The notes: generated from the letters alone by a model not told the origin. 64,000 nt of DNA from an uncultured Lachnospiraceae bacterium (GCA_934418125.1 CAKRWT010000004.1:85173-149172), one strand, 5' to 3'. Positions 49,901 to 58,920 are shown, numbered from the stretch's first letter. Made by a program: numbers and translations.

Positions 49901-51200
49901 CTGATGCCCCTACATTAAAATAGTTATAATAGCCTTCATATCCAGAATAAGTTCCGGAAATTAGGGCAGATGTTCCCTTAGTTCCCTGTTCCTGCAACAC
50001 CCGGGATGCCAGATGGAACGGACTTACCTTTGTACTGCTTCCCAGGCTGGCAAAGGCATGGGCATAAGTCATACCTTCTCCCGGTATTCCGCCAGACATA
50101 AAGGAACTGTTCAGTATGGTCTGTACCGCGCTTTCCGTGTGATAAGAAGCATTGTAAGTCAACTGTTCAAACTGGAAAATATAAGGGTCTGCCAGAAAAT
50201 TTCTGGGATCCATGTAATACTTAATAATACTTTCTGTAGCCGTATACCAGCCAGAACCCGCTGTTTTCGCCTCCGTGTCTTTCCAGGAGGCCGGACTTGT
50301 CCGATATACACAGTTTCGCTCATTTTTTCTTTCATTCGCTATAACGGTATTCCAATCAAGACCTGTATTCATTTTAACAAAGGTCCATCCGGGGTGTTTT
50401 CTTTTTAGTTCATACAATGCATTCTGATAGGATGCCGGGAACTGATCCACATCTGCAGACCAGGATTCCAACCCCATCAATGCGATACCTGGTGCCTCAT
50501 ATTTACTCTGCCAGGATAAAAAGGCTTCATCGGATACTGCCAGATAGCTTTCTTCTACATAACCATTATAAGAATTTTCTCCTAGATAAAACGCCACATG
50601 ATACCAAATATTATAATCTTCATCTACTTCCACATCCTGGATTTCCACGGTCTGTCCACTCACTACCGTTGCCACCGTATCCGCATCTTCGGAAGCACTG
50701 CTCCGTACCTCATAGGAATCTGTCAGATAAACAAGTGCCAGAATTTCTTTTTTCTGGCTTATCTTCTGCAACTCTTTCTTCGCCTGCTCCAAATCCCGGA
50801 TAGGTCCATCGCTTTCTATATTAATTTCTATCAGAATGGCTGGCACTTCCACGTTGTCAGCCACGATTCCTTCTGACTCTTCCCACTGAGGATAAAATTC
50901 ATACTGGCTATACTCGGTATTTGTATAATCTTCGTCACATACCCAGTCTACCGCCAGGCTGCTATACTCCGTGTCTCCTTCATACAGCACCTGCAGTTCA
51001 TCCGGCATAATTTCCATGACTTCTTCCATTGGTGCTTTTTCTTCACAGGGAATATAGGCTATCTCCTCCGGAAGTTCTTCAAATGCCGTAATATATCTTA
51101 TGGAGTTTTCTGAAATACTGTTTTCTTCCGCTGCCATGACCGGCTCTACTGCCGTCAAGGCCATAACTCCCATCATCCATAAAGCAAGCTGCCTTTTCAT
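46929..51200 (-). CDS. Membrane-anchored cell-wall glucosaminidase with long Ser/Thr repeat
   Basis: This ~1423-aa surface protein starts at ATG 51200 with a signal peptide (MKRQLALWMMGVMALTAVEP). An SH3-like domain (YEVRSSASEDADTVATVVSG) follows, then a LytB-type beta-N-acetylglucosaminidase domain (ERNCVYRTSPASWKDTE, FHLASRVLQEQGTKG, YYNYFNVGASGANNQAVILN). Next is a BIG2 domain (VATIDGTGKITAVSPGTATI). A ~230-residue Gly/Thr/Ser/Pro repeat, a folded domain, one membrane helix (LLIIAILLIILAGAGCGIFL) and a very acidic tail complete it. The tail holds two copies of EEDDWIEDEEW. It probably cleaves glycan strands during wall turnover while anchored in the membrane. Confidence 0.92.
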   Translation of the reverse strand: MKRQLALWMMGVMALTAVEPVMAAEENSISENSIRYITAFEELPEEIAYIPCEEKAPMEEVMEIMPDELQVLYEGDTEYSSLAVDWVCDEDYTNTEYSQYEFYPQWEESEGIVADNVEVPAILIEINIESDGPIRDLEQAKKELQKISQKKEILALVYLTDSYEVRSSASEDADTVATVVSGQTVEIQDVEVDEDYNIWYHVAFYLGENSYNGYVEESYLAVSDEAFLSWQSKYEAPGIALMGLESWSADVDQFPASYQNALYELKRKHPGWTFVKMNTGLDWNTVIANERKNERNCVYRTSPASWKDTEAKTAGSGWYTATESIIKYYMDPRNFLADPYIFQFEQLTYNASYHTESAVQTILNSSFMSGGIPGEGMTYAHAFASLGSSTKVSPFHLASRVLQEQGTKGTSALISGTYSGYEGYYNYFNVGASGANNQAVILNGLKKAKEYGWNTRYKSLSGGATVLGSNYILRGQDTLYLEKFNVSKNNTYSHQYMQNLQAPYSESQNIRKAYANAGALENTFVFKIPVYNNMPSSACAKPDTTDKIALSKTTVDNLAVGKTEMLEAYVNGSMLDNTSELSYTSSDNNVATIDGTGKITAVSPGTATITCAKGGAASATCKVTVIKADPSVSVPTVAPVTYAEGLTLTAVTLPSGWKWKNETTAIKTGTVSYEAVYTPSDIVKYNTVTKQISVTVTKAIPTYASLNPVELSIGDTLQKCTLPSGYAWESDGNTLLSKAGKYVFYVSYNPDEANYHTITGIPLTIVVPEPEKPTTSDDSTSTPSTGTSAGSTSSPSTGTSTGSTSSPSTGTSMGSTSSPSTGTSTGSTSSPSTGTSTGSTSTPSTGTSAGSTSSPSTGTSMGSTSSPSTGTSAGSTSTPSTGTSTGSTSTPSTGTSMGSTSSPSIGTSTSTSSTGSTSSPSTGSTSTPSTGTSTGNTSTPSTGTSAGSTSTPSTGTSTGSTSTPSAGTSAGSTSTPSTGTSTGSTSTPSTGTSTSTPSTGSMSTPSTNNSAGNNNTPSTTTTSETGGTVNTTPAQENTQATTGTPATTNAQTTTNTPAAATAPTVEPQPTAQAADQNTAGTSEAASNHNSLLTQSEAVEPWQEAQPVEEDAEEEQSVIQKPVVVVAMNDTTILTPDQIKMAKEQNIDLVLSMDNQISWVIDTDLIDLEQLENIDMAVMVNAGQIPQEAYSQLTEGKACIEISLAHDGPFSFAPQLNIAIGTMESGKYANLFYYNPESGQLEFMTASLIDEDGKAAFTFEHASDYMIIVDDAPMAAAAVTQEKTGSVGRWLLIIAILLIILAGAGCGIFLWKRRKTEEKESLEESEEEDEDETEDEQGELETVNYTLENSEDDYDETDYEEDTREEKSKEEELSQEEDDWIEDEEWNQSQQDTLPQKSQAAEAEESEEDDWIEDEEWEARKGKK
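48190..48870 (-). repeat. Tandem repeat encoding GTSTGSTSSPST units
   Basis: The glucosaminidase gene contains about 19 units of 36 bp (12 residues: GTS-[TAM]-G-[SN]-T-S-[ST]-P-S-T) plus shorter partial units. Periods of 24 and 36 bp keep several other frames open across the region. Length variation by slippage is likely. Confidence 0.9.
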
Positions 51201-51349
51201 TCGTGTCCCAATATCCTTTCCCTGTTGTTTGCAAGGCATAGTACGCCCTATTATGTCAACATAACTTATGTTACTATAAGTTCGCTATTTATGTCAACTG
51301 CTTCTCTATTTTTCCTATTTTTGTTCTGTCTTAATCGGCTGATTTTCCT

Positions 51350-51392
51350 AAAAAAGTCATGGGATAACCTTTTTCATCTATCCCATGACTTC
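51350..51392 (-). terminator. Intrinsic terminator after ctpA
   Basis: On the minus strand AAGTCATGGGATA, a 12-base loop, TATCCCATGACTT, then TTTTTAGG. It separates ctpA from the glucosaminidase gene. Confidence 0.9.
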
Positions 51393-51432
51393 TTTTCATT
51401 TTTTATTTTATGGTAAACCACTATTATTTCGA

Positions 51433-52776
51433 TTATTCTATCATTTTCTGAATCTCTTCTTTGGCACTTTCTAACTGGTTATCCACACCATCTTCATAAT
51501 AGGCTTCCGAATCAAATTCGCACACGATATCCGGTTCAATTCCTATTCCATGAATATTGTTGCCATTAGGCGTGTAGTAAGCACTGATAGTGAGCTTCAA
51601 AGCGGTTCCATCCGTCAATGGCAGTACCCTTTGTACAATGCCCTTTCCATAGGTAGTAGTTCCTATCAAAGTACCTTTACCATAATCCTTAATGGCACCG
51701 GACAGAATTTCTGCTGCACTGGCAGAATTTTCATTTACCAACACTACCAGCGGAATCTGTAATTCATTTTCCCCATCACCGGTATATTCTTCTCTGTGCC
51801 CATTCTTATCTTCCGTATACACAATCAAACCCTTCGGAAGAATCTGTCTTGCAATGTCTACTACAACCGACAGGCTTCCTCCCGGATTACTTCTGAGATC
51901 CAGAATCAGCCCCTTGGCATCAGAACCCTTGATAACTGCCAACGCCTCTGTAAACTGGTCTGTGGTAACATCATCAAACTCTGTAATGCGAATATAGCCA
52001 ACCCCATTATCATACATTTCATAATTCACAGTAGGAGATTCTATCTCTCGTCTGGTCACGTCAATTTCCAGGTAATCCGTCTCACCTTCTCTGACAATTG
52101 TCAGATGCACTATTGTGCCCTCCTCACCTTTGACCTTGGAAACAATTTCCGATAATTCCATTCCCTGGATATTCTCGCCATCTACCATATAGATAATATC
52201 ATTTTCCCTTAAGCCGGCTTCTTCCGCAGGCGTATTGGGGATAATACCGCTGATTTTAGCAAGACCGGTGGTTGTATCCAGGCTCAGGTAAGCACCTATA
52301 CCCTCGTAAACCCCTGCTGTCTCCTGCATCAGTGCCTGCCATTCTTCTGTTGTATAATAAACAGAATAAGGGTCTCCCAGAGAATCCACCATACCGGCAT
52401 ACATGCCTTCTATCATGGCATTTACATCTACATCTTCTTCCTTGTAATAATACTCTTCTATAATCTGCTCAATCGTTTCCAGCTTTTCCAGAGACTCACT
52501 ATTGACAACATTCTGCGCCTCCTCGCTGGACGCACTGGTCTGTGCTGCAGATTTTTGTTTTGCAATATCATATAATTTGGTGCCCACATAGGTACCTGCA
52601 ACAACCATTGTGGTAAAAACAATCCCTATGAGAATGCCAAGGGCAAGCGTTGCCCCATGCTTATTATCCTGCCCATCAGGATTCTGCGGTGAAGACGCAG
52701 GCAACAGTTCCTTATTGGAATACTCCTTATTATAGTAATTATTTTCTCCGTTCTGCTCCAAATTTTCCATCTCCAT
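51433..52776 (-). CDS. ctpA: Carboxyl-terminal processing protease (S41)
   Basis: This 447-aa protease has an N-terminal membrane anchor (GATLALGILIGIVFTTMVVA). The PDZ domain has TGLAKISGIIPNTPAEEAGL, then RENDIIYMVDGENIQGMELS. The S41 catalytic Ser is in NENSASAAEILSGAIKDYGK with Lys in TYGKGIVQ. It cleaves envelope proteins. It directly follows the M23 hydrolase gene (3-bp gap), suggesting it may process or regulate that enzyme, as CtpA-type proteases do with wall hydrolases in other bacteria. Confidence 0.95.
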   Translation of the reverse strand: MEMENLEQNGENNYYNKEYSNKELLPASSPQNPDGQDNKHGATLALGILIGIVFTTMVVAGTYVGTKLYDIAKQKSAAQTSASSEEAQNVVNSESLEKLETIEQIIEEYYYKEEDVDVNAMIEGMYAGMVDSLGDPYSVYYTTEEWQALMQETAGVYEGIGAYLSLDTTTGLAKISGIIPNTPAEEAGLRENDIIYMVDGENIQGMELSEIVSKVKGEEGTIVHLTIVREGETDYLEIDVTRREIESPTVNYEMYDNGVGYIRITEFDDVTTDQFTEALAVIKGSDAKGLILDLRSNPGGSLSVVVDIARQILPKGLIVYTEDKNGHREEYTGDGENELQIPLVVLVNENSASAAEILSGAIKDYGKGTLIGTTTYGKGIVQRVLPLTDGTALKLTISAYYTPNGNNIHGIGIEPDIVCEFDSEAYYEDGVDNQLESAKEEIQKMIE

Positions 52777-52779
52777 TTA

Positions 52780-54030
52780 CTATTTAAGATAATTCCATGG
52801 ACTCACATAACTTCCATTCAGACGTACACTAAAGTGTAAATGATTTCCCGTGGAACGTCCGGTACTTCCTACCGCTGCAATAGACTGTCCTTTCGCAACA
52901 GACTGTCCTTTAGACACATATAAGGCAGAACAGTGCATATATATGGTGTACAGCCCACTCCCATGGTCAATCATAATGTAATTTCCCATAGTACCACTAT
53001 ATGCAGCCGCCACTACATCACCATCATAAGCTGCCAGAATAGAACTGCCCCCTGGTGCTGCCAGGTCAATACCATTATGAAACTTCTCAATACCCAGTAT
53101 TGGATGCATGCGATTGCCATATTCATCAGATATTCTGGTATATCCAGGACAGGGCCACGCAAACATACCGCCATTATACACACGTGCCTGCGCATTTTCG
53201 GCTGCCAGCCTTGCCTTCTCTTCTGCCACTGCCTTTTCCAGAGCTGCGATTTCTGCATTCTGGCTGGCAATCATATCTTCGTATTCCTGAATAGCAGCTT
53301 CCTTATTGGAAATATCGGAAGACACTGCAGTAATCTGTGCCTCTTTCTCCGAAATCAGGGTTGATACATTCTTTTCTTCCGCTTCTACAGCCGCTTTCGC
53401 TTCATCCAGAACCTCTTTCTCAGCTTCCAGTTCTTCCTTGCATAATTGCACCATCTCTTTGGTGGCAACATACTCATCCAGTTTATTTCTATCGTATGCA
53501 GACAAGGCCTCAATATAATCCGCCTTATTCGTCATATCTGCAAATCCTTCTGAAGAAAAGAGCAGTTCCAGATAAAAGCTGTCACCCTTCTCATACATAA
53601 ATTTAATGCGCTCTTTCATAGCCTGATACTGATTTTCCTGCTGTTCAATCGCTGCATTCAATTCTTCTGTGGTCTGTTCAATTTCATCCTCTTTTTCTGA
53701 GATTAATGTATTATATTGTTCAATCTTTGCCTGTATGTTACTAAGTTCACCATCAAGCTGTGTTACATAGGTTGTCAAATCACTTTTTGACTTTTCCAGT
53801 TCCTTTTTCAGGTTCTCTACATCGGTAAGACTGGCTTTCAGAGTGGAGACCTCTTTTCTTGCCTCCGCAATCTCTGCCTCTTTCTGCTGAATACTCTCAT
53901 TGGTAAGCGCAGCATGGACTGTAACCATTTCTCCGGGACTGGAAGATGCAAACACAATGCAGACACATAACCCCAGGCATAATGTCCTTTTTAAGTATTT
54001 CATATAACGCTCCAAACGGCCTTTTATCAT
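52780..54030 (-). CDS. Secreted coiled-coil M23 endopeptidase (EnvC/PcsB-like partner of FtsEX)
   Basis: This 416-aa protein has a signal peptide (TLCLGLCVCIVFASSSPGEM). A long coiled coil spans residues ~40-275 (EIAEARKEVSTLKASLTDVE; NIQAKIEQYNTLISEKEDEI). The LytM/M23 domain follows with RISDEYGNRMHPILGIEKFH, NGIDLAAP and STGRSTGNHLHFSVRLNG. The active-site His/Asp pattern is complete. Its start overlaps the end of ftsX by four bases. The coiled-coil plus M23 plan next to FtsEX fits a hydrolase activated by FtsX during division. Confidence 0.93.
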   Translation of the reverse strand: MIKGRLERYMKYLKRTLCLGLCVCIVFASSSPGEMVTVHAALTNESIQQKEAEIAEARKEVSTLKASLTDVENLKKELEKSKSDLTTYVTQLDGELSNIQAKIEQYNTLISEKEDEIEQTTEELNAAIEQQENQYQAMKERIKFMYEKGDSFYLELLFSSEGFADMTNKADYIEALSAYDRNKLDEYVATKEMVQLCKEELEAEKEVLDEAKAAVEAEEKNVSTLISEKEAQITAVSSDISNKEAAIQEYEDMIASQNAEIAALEKAVAEEKARLAAENAQARVYNGGMFAWPCPGYTRISDEYGNRMHPILGIEKFHNGIDLAAPGGSSILAAYDGDVVAAAYSGTMGNYIMIDHGSGLYTIYMHCSALYVSKGQSVAKGQSIAAVGSTGRSTGNHLHFSVRLNGSYVSPWNYLK

Positions 54031-54923
54031 ACTCTCAAATGCTTTCTGACAGTTACAATACTTCCAATAAAACCAATTCCCACGCCAAGTCCCAATGATA
54101 CCGGCAGTAAAATATTGAAAATCTCCTCCACCGTAAGAAAACTAAGTAACTGGGTCAGCATAACAAACCGCTCTGTCACATAAGCAATAACGGTATTATA
54201 CAAGCCGTAAATAATTCCCAGAGGGATAGCTGCTCCTATCAGACCAATCAACATACCCTCAATGACAAACGGAGAACGCACGAAAAAGTCTGTTGCACCA
54301 ATATATTTCATAATATTGATTTCCTCTTTCCGGACAGAAATACCAATCGTTACTGTATTGCTGATTAGGAATACGGATACCGCAAAGAGAATGGCAATGA
54401 TTCCTACCGAAACGTAAGCAATTAATGCATTGACACCGGTCAGGGTTGCTGCCGTCACTTCAGAACGATTAACCATACGCACGCCATCCATGGATTCCAG
54501 ATAGGTAACCAGTGCCGACTGCATGGACACATCGTTCAGATAGATCTGGTAGTTGGCCGAATTCTCCAGGGGATTCTCCGTAAATCCGTCTTTATAGTCT
54601 CCCAGATATTCTTCACTGAACGTATCCCATGCTTCCTCTGCTGATACATACACAATCTCCGATACCTCCGGCCGCTTCTGAATCTGCTCTCCGATTTGCT
54701 GAATCTGTTCATCAGAAATGCCTTCATCAAAGAATACGGTAACCGATACTCCCTGCTCTGCCGTTTTTACAATATGCTGGAAGTTCATTACAATTGCATA
54801 AAATAAACCAAACAAAAACAAACACGCACTAATCGTTGCAATGGATGCCAATGTAAACCACTTGTTTCGAAAAAGGTTCCGGAATCCCTGATGAAGCGTG
54901 TAGAAAAATGTACTAATCCTCAT
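54027..54923 (-). CDS. ftsX: Cell-division ABC transporter-like permease FtsX
   Basis: This 298-aa protein has four membrane segments: one near residue 25-45 (LASIATISACLFLFGLFYAI) and three in the last 130 residues. A large outside loop (residues ~55-160) contacts hydrolases. RKEEINIMKYIGATDFFVRS is the conserved cytoplasmic turn. It overlaps ftsE by 11 bases and the M23 gene by four. Confidence 0.95.
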   Translation of the reverse strand: MRISTFFYTLHQGFRNLFRNKWFTLASIATISACLFLFGLFYAIVMNFQHIVKTAEQGVSVTVFFDEGISDEQIQQIGEQIQKRPEVSEIVYVSAEEAWDTFSEEYLGDYKDGFTENPLENSANYQIYLNDVSMQSALVTYLESMDGVRMVNRSEVTAATLTGVNALIAYVSVGIIAILFAVSVFLISNTVTIGISVRKEEINIMKYIGATDFFVRSPFVIEGMLIGLIGAAIPLGIIYGLYNTVIAYVTERFVMLTQLLSFLTVEEIFNILLPVSLGLGVGIGFIGSIVTVRKHLRV

Positions 54924-55650
54924 CGATATATCCTCCCTTTTCTTCGTCGCTTACAATAACTCCCTTTTTCAGGGTAACAACTCTCTTCTGCATGGCATTC
55001 ACAATTTCCCGGTTATGGGTTACCACCAGAACTGTGGTTCCATTCTCATTAATCTGCTCTAACAGCTTCATAATCTCCCAGGAATTCTTCGGATCCAGGT
55101 TACCGGTAGGCTCATCGGCTAACAGGATAGCGGGCTCATTTACCAGGGCTCGTGCCAGTGCTACTCTCTGCTGCTCTCCACCGGATAATTGTTTTGGTTT
55201 TGCCTTATATTTGCCGGCAAGTCCCACTACAGAAAGAATACTCGGCACATTTTTCTTGATTTCTTTATTGGATTTCTGGACAATCCGCTGTGCAAAAGCA
55301 ACATTATCATATACGTTCCTGTCCTTCAACAAACGGAAATCCTGGAATACGATTCCCAGATTTCTACGAAACTTTGGAATCTTCCTATGCCTGATACGCG
55401 ACAAATCATATCCCATTACATTAATATATCCACTGGTAATGGAAAGCTCACGAAGGAGCAATTTAATCAGGGTTGACTTACCAGAACCACTGTCTCCTAC
55501 AATAAATACGAACTCACCTTTCTTAATGTGCAGATTGACATCCTTTAATGCCGGTGCACCTGTGGAATATGCTTTACATACATTCGTCAGTGTAATAATC
55601 TCATTGGAATCGGATGTATTTTTCTTCTTCTTTTTCTTCTTTGTATCCAC
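54913..55650 (-). CDS. ftsE: Cell-division ATP-binding protein FtsE
   Basis: This 245-aa ABC ATPase works with FtsX to control wall hydrolysis at division. Walker A is VGDSGSGKSTLIKLLL, signature QLSGGEQQRVALARAL, Walker B ILLADEPTGNLDP, and the H-loop VVTHNREIV. A Lys-rich N-terminal stretch (DTKKKKKKKNTSDS) precedes the domain. It is followed by ftsX and the hydrolase, a coherent division module. Confidence 0.95.
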   Translation of the reverse strand: MDTKKKKKKKNTSDSNEIITLTNVCKAYSTGAPALKDVNLHIKKGEFVFIVGDSGSGKSTLIKLLLRELSITSGYINVMGYDLSRIRHRKIPKFRRNLGIVFQDFRLLKDRNVYDNVAFAQRIVQKSNKEIKKNVPSILSVVGLAGKYKAKPKQLSGGEQQRVALARALVNEPAILLADEPTGNLDPKNSWEIMKLLEQINENGTTVLVVTHNREIVNAMQKRVVTLKKGVIVSDEEKGGYIDED

Positions 55651-55670
55651 GTTTTCACCACCTGTAACTT

Positions 55671-56759
55671 TTAATACTCATAACTTTCCATATATTTCAT
55701 ATACTTGACTACCATCAGCGCAATCTTAAAGGTAATGGCATCCTCAAATACGCGCAGGTCAAGCCCTGTACTCTTTTGTAATTTATCCAGACGGTATACC
55801 AGTGTATTTCTGTGAATGAACAGCTGTCTGGAGGTTTCTGATACATTCAGTGAATTCTCGAAAAATTTATTGATAGTTGTCAAGGTCTCTTCATCAAAAT
55901 CATCAGGACTCTTTCCATCAAAAATCTCCCGGATGAACATTTTGCATAGCGGAATCGGCAGCTGATAAATCAGACGTCCAATGCCCAGTTCACTATAGGC
56001 GATAACATTCCTCTCATCAAAGAAAATCTTACCTACATCAAGTGCCATCTTTGCTTCCTTATAGGAACGGCTGACCTCCTTGATTTCTCCCACCACAGTA
56101 CCATAGGCAATTCTCACATCTTTCATATTCTCTTTCGCAAGATAGGACACAATGCCGGTTGCTGTCTTCTCAATCTCCTTGGCATTATCCCCTTCCGACA
56201 AATCTTTTACCACAATAACATTATTCTCATCCACTGCCGTAATAAAATCTTTGCTGTAATTGCCAAAATAAGACCGCATCATCTCTAACACGTTGCTGTC
56301 CTTGGTGTTCTCTGTTTCGATAATCAGAGCCACACGCTTTACATCTGCCTGAATATGCAACTTCTTTGCCCTACTGTAAATATCTACCAGGAGCAGGTTA
56401 TCTAACAGCAGGTTCTTAATGAAGTTATCCTTATCAAATCTTTCTTTATACGCTACAAGAAGATTCTGAATCTGGAAAGCAACCATCTTGCCTACCATAT
56501 AAACATCCTCTCCAACACCACCAGCCACCAGGATATACTCTATCTGCTGTTCATCAAATATCTTGAAATACTGATATCCCTGTATTTCCTGGGAATCCGC
56601 AGGAGACTTTGCAAACTCAGCAGCAGCCTTGCCGCACTGTTCCATCTCTTCCTGGGTCGCTGCTGCCACCTTGCCGTCAATGTCCATGACACACAGCTCC
56701 ACTCTGGCAATCGCCTTTAACCCTTCTATTGTGTTCTGTAAAATCTGATTTGAAATCAT
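55671..56759 (-). CDS. PucR/CdaR-type transcriptional regulator
   Basis: This 362-aa protein has an N-terminal sugar-diacid-recognition-like sensor domain (residues 1-130: ISNQILQNTIEGLKAIARVE). A GGDEF-like middle region follows. The C-terminal PucR HTH is FFENSLNVSETSRQLFIHRN, then TLVYRLDKLQKSTGLDLRVF. The ligand is unknown. It ends 21 bp upstream of ftsE, so it may be co-transcribed with the division genes. Confidence 0.88.
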   Translation of the reverse strand: MISNQILQNTIEGLKAIARVELCVMDIDGKVAAATQEEMEQCGKAAAEFAKSPADSQEIQGYQYFKIFDEQQIEYILVAGGVGEDVYMVGKMVAFQIQNLLVAYKERFDKDNFIKNLLLDNLLLVDIYSRAKKLHIQADVKRVALIIETENTKDSNVLEMMRSYFGNYSKDFITAVDENNVIVVKDLSEGDNAKEIEKTATGIVSYLAKENMKDVRIAYGTVVGEIKEVSRSYKEAKMALDVGKIFFDERNVIAYSELGIGRLIYQLPIPLCKMFIREIFDGKSPDDFDEETLTTINKFFENSLNVSETSRQLFIHRNTLVYRLDKLQKSTGLDLRVFEDAITFKIALMVVKYMKYMESYEY

Positions 56760-56943
56760 AACCCACCCCTTGTGATTCTTTTAGCAATTTATACAAATGC
56801 TAAACACCTGTTTCCTGCAAAATGCAACATCTATTTTTTATTTTAATCTATATTTACAAATAAATCTATATGCAATCATGAATTTTTTGTGTATTTTTTA
56901 ATGGGAAGTTCGTTTTTCCCCATTTTCTCCTATTAGACATTTT

Positions 56944-56978
56944 ACACAAAAATAGAACAGTACGGAAACTGTTCTATT
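56944..56978 (-). terminator. Intrinsic terminator overlapping the WecG/TagA-like stop
   Basis: On the minus strand AATAGAACAGT, a six-base loop, ACTGTTCTATT, then TTTGTG. The stem includes the stop codon of the upstream gene. The remaining gap to 56760 is AT-rich without a gene. Confidence 0.85.
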
Positions 56979-57648
56979 TCGTATAATTATTTACTCTTCG
57001 CTTAAAAATATCATTATTAATCCGATTCAGCAGTTTTTCCCAAGGGGATTCCTTTTTCCACATACAGCTAAATTTCTCTGGCATGGCTATCCATATCTTG
57101 GTGTTTAACAGTGCACGGCTGTCCGTAAGCCACTGTAACTGCGCGCCAAACGCCATACGCGCAATAACCACCGCCGGAGCTATCAGATTAATCTCGTTTA
57201 TCATGGATTCCCGGTTCTCCGGTGTCACATTTAACGGCAAGCTTCCCACATAAGTGACATTGTGGTCTAATTGTTGCAGTTCTGCTTTCAGCTCATCCGC
57301 CTGTTCCTGGGTGTCTGCCACTACCAGCACTCCACGGTGTTGTTTTCCAAGTTTATGCAGGAATCCCTGCAGAAATTCCTGTCCGTCAACTTCCCGATAG
57401 CGGTTTCCTGCTGTAACCCCTGCTGCCTGAAGGCTTTCCGGGTCAGCCCAAAGGGTCAGGTCAGCTTCCTCAATCCAGGCTTTCTGTGCTTCACTCTTCT
57501 GTGCCTCCAGCAAAACACCACCCGTAAGATATAAAATAATACGCACTGCACCCTCCTGTAAGAACCGCTCTGTCCGGTTAAGCGATTCTCTGGCGCTGCA
57601 GTCTTTGAGTTCCATTCCAAGGATGTTAATATTACGCATTTTTAACAC
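56974..57648 (-). CDS. WecG/TagA/CpsF-like glycosyltransferase
   Basis: This 224-aa protein has the family plan. It starts INILGMELKDCSARESLNRT, and the middle WADPESLQAAGVTAGNRYRE replaces the usual DG-x-G region. VLVVADTQEQADELKAELQQ and APAVVIARMAFGAQLQWLTD follow. The usual catalytic residues are not all recognisable, so it may be divergent or inactive. It would act on cell-surface polymers. It is monocistronic, with a terminator. Confidence 0.72.
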   Translation of the reverse strand: MLKMRNINILGMELKDCSARESLNRTERFLQEGAVRIILYLTGGVLLEAQKSEAQKAWIEEADLTLWADPESLQAAGVTAGNRYREVDGQEFLQGFLHKLGKQHRGVLVVADTQEQADELKAELQQLDHNVTYVGSLPLNVTPENRESMINEINLIAPAVVIARMAFGAQLQWLTDSRALLNTKIWIAMPEKFSCMWKKESPWEKLLNRINNDIFKRRVNNYTK

Positions 57649-57778
57649 TTCCTCATAACTGTCATGTCTTGAATTATATCAAATATATGTTATACTTGCA
57701 ATATAAGGTAATCGTCTGAATGCGCTGTCAGCACAGGGCTTCAGATATCAGAACCATAAGAAAGGCAAGGTGATTTCT

Positions 57779-57970
57779 ATGGATATCGCTGCATTATCAA
57801 TGGCAATGTCAAGTGTTAACCTGCAAACTGCTTACAGCGCAGCCATGTTGGGCAACTCCCTTGAGCAGGCAGAAACTACCGGCAGTGAAGTCGTTGCCCT
57901 GATGGATTCTGCCGCTATGGAGCGTTCCGTTACTCCTTATCTTGGCAGTAACTTTGATGTAAGTGTATAA
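57779..57970 (+). CDS. yjfB: YjfB family putative motility protein
   Basis: This 63-aa protein starts at ATG 57779 with AAGGTG upstream. MDIAALSMAMSSVNLQTAYS, then AAMLGNSLEQAETTGSEVVA, matches the small YjfB family, often linked to flagellar regulons. It is one of only two plus-strand genes in the window. Function is unproven. Confidence 0.88.
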   Translation: MDIAALSMAMSSVNLQTAYSAAMLGNSLEQAETTGSEVVALMDSAAMERSVTPYLGSNFDVSV

Positions 57971-57975
57971 CACCA

Positions 57976-58920
57976 TCACAGAAACAGTTCCAGGCTCATA
58001 TAAGCAATACTGATAACAATCGCTATCACAAGAGGAATACTAATCAGGTATTCCTTTTTTTCTTTCCTCTTTGCCCAGATTTGCCGCAGGGCTTCTGCCC
58101 GGTTCTCATTCTTGGCAATCCATGCCAGAACACAGAAAGCAAGCGGCAAAGTTACTGCCGCAATCATCAGATACACACTCAAAGCCATCGTCAGAGCCTC
58201 TGTTGTCAACGCCTCGGTGGTTTCTGTCTCCGCAAGCATTTTCCCATACGCTGTTCCGGATAACCACTGGGAGAAGAACATCAGGCATACCTGTTGGGAA
58301 TTGAATACCATGTGGCATATTACAGATGCCCACAGGCTTCCGGTTGCTTCCACTAACAAAGCTAATAAAATTCCCAGGGCAAATGCATACAATGCCTGAT
58401 TAAAATTAAGATGTATCAATCCAAATAAGAGAGCTGACAATAAGATTGCCCAGAACACACTGCCTGATTTCTTATAACCGCGGTAAATAACTCCGCGGAA
58501 AACAAACTCCTCACAGAATGGTCCGTAAATTCCCATCAGCAACAGCATAACAGGAAAGCCCATTTCCAGAATATCATCCTGTATGGCATACACTGCATTT
58601 TCCACAAAAAACATAGAAATCGAATTCAGTACCGTAACAAACGGCATACACAAAAAGGTAAACAGCACTATCATCAGTGCAGAAGAAATCTTTATCTTAT
58701 GGAATCCCAGGGATTCTCCAAAACCGCTCTTCGTTACCAACAGGCATACTGCTCCTGGCAGAAGGATAATCATTTCACTGATAATCAGATTCGCTGTCAT
58801 ACTAAGTGAAATGCGGTTTCCGGTAAAAATCAAAACCCCAACCACCGCAAAATGTACCAACATAATCGCTAAAAAAAGCCAGTTTGTTTTCTTACTGTTC
58901 ATAGTATTCCTTATCCCCAT
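57976..58920 (-). CDS. CPBP family intramembrane protease
   Basis: This 314-aa polytopic protein has the CPBP (Abi) signature: PFCEEFVFRGVIYRGYKKSG (EExxxR) and a later HLNFNQALYAFALG and HMVFNSQQV supplying metal-binding His. There are about eight membrane segments. Members process prenylated or small membrane substrates; the substrate here is unknown. It is convergent with yjfB with a 5-bp gap. Confidence 0.9.
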   Translation of the reverse strand: MGIRNTMNSKKTNWLFLAIMLVHFAVVGVLIFTGNRISLSMTANLIISEMIILLPGAVCLLVTKSGFGESLGFHKIKISSALMIVLFTFLCMPFVTVLNSISMFFVENAVYAIQDDILEMGFPVMLLLMGIYGPFCEEFVFRGVIYRGYKKSGSVFWAILLSALLFGLIHLNFNQALYAFALGILLALLVEATGSLWASVICHMVFNSQQVCLMFFSQWLSGTAYGKMLAETETTEALTTEALTMALSVYLMIAAVTLPLAFCVLAWIAKNENRAEALRQIWAKRKEKKEYLISIPLVIAIVISIAYMSLELFL

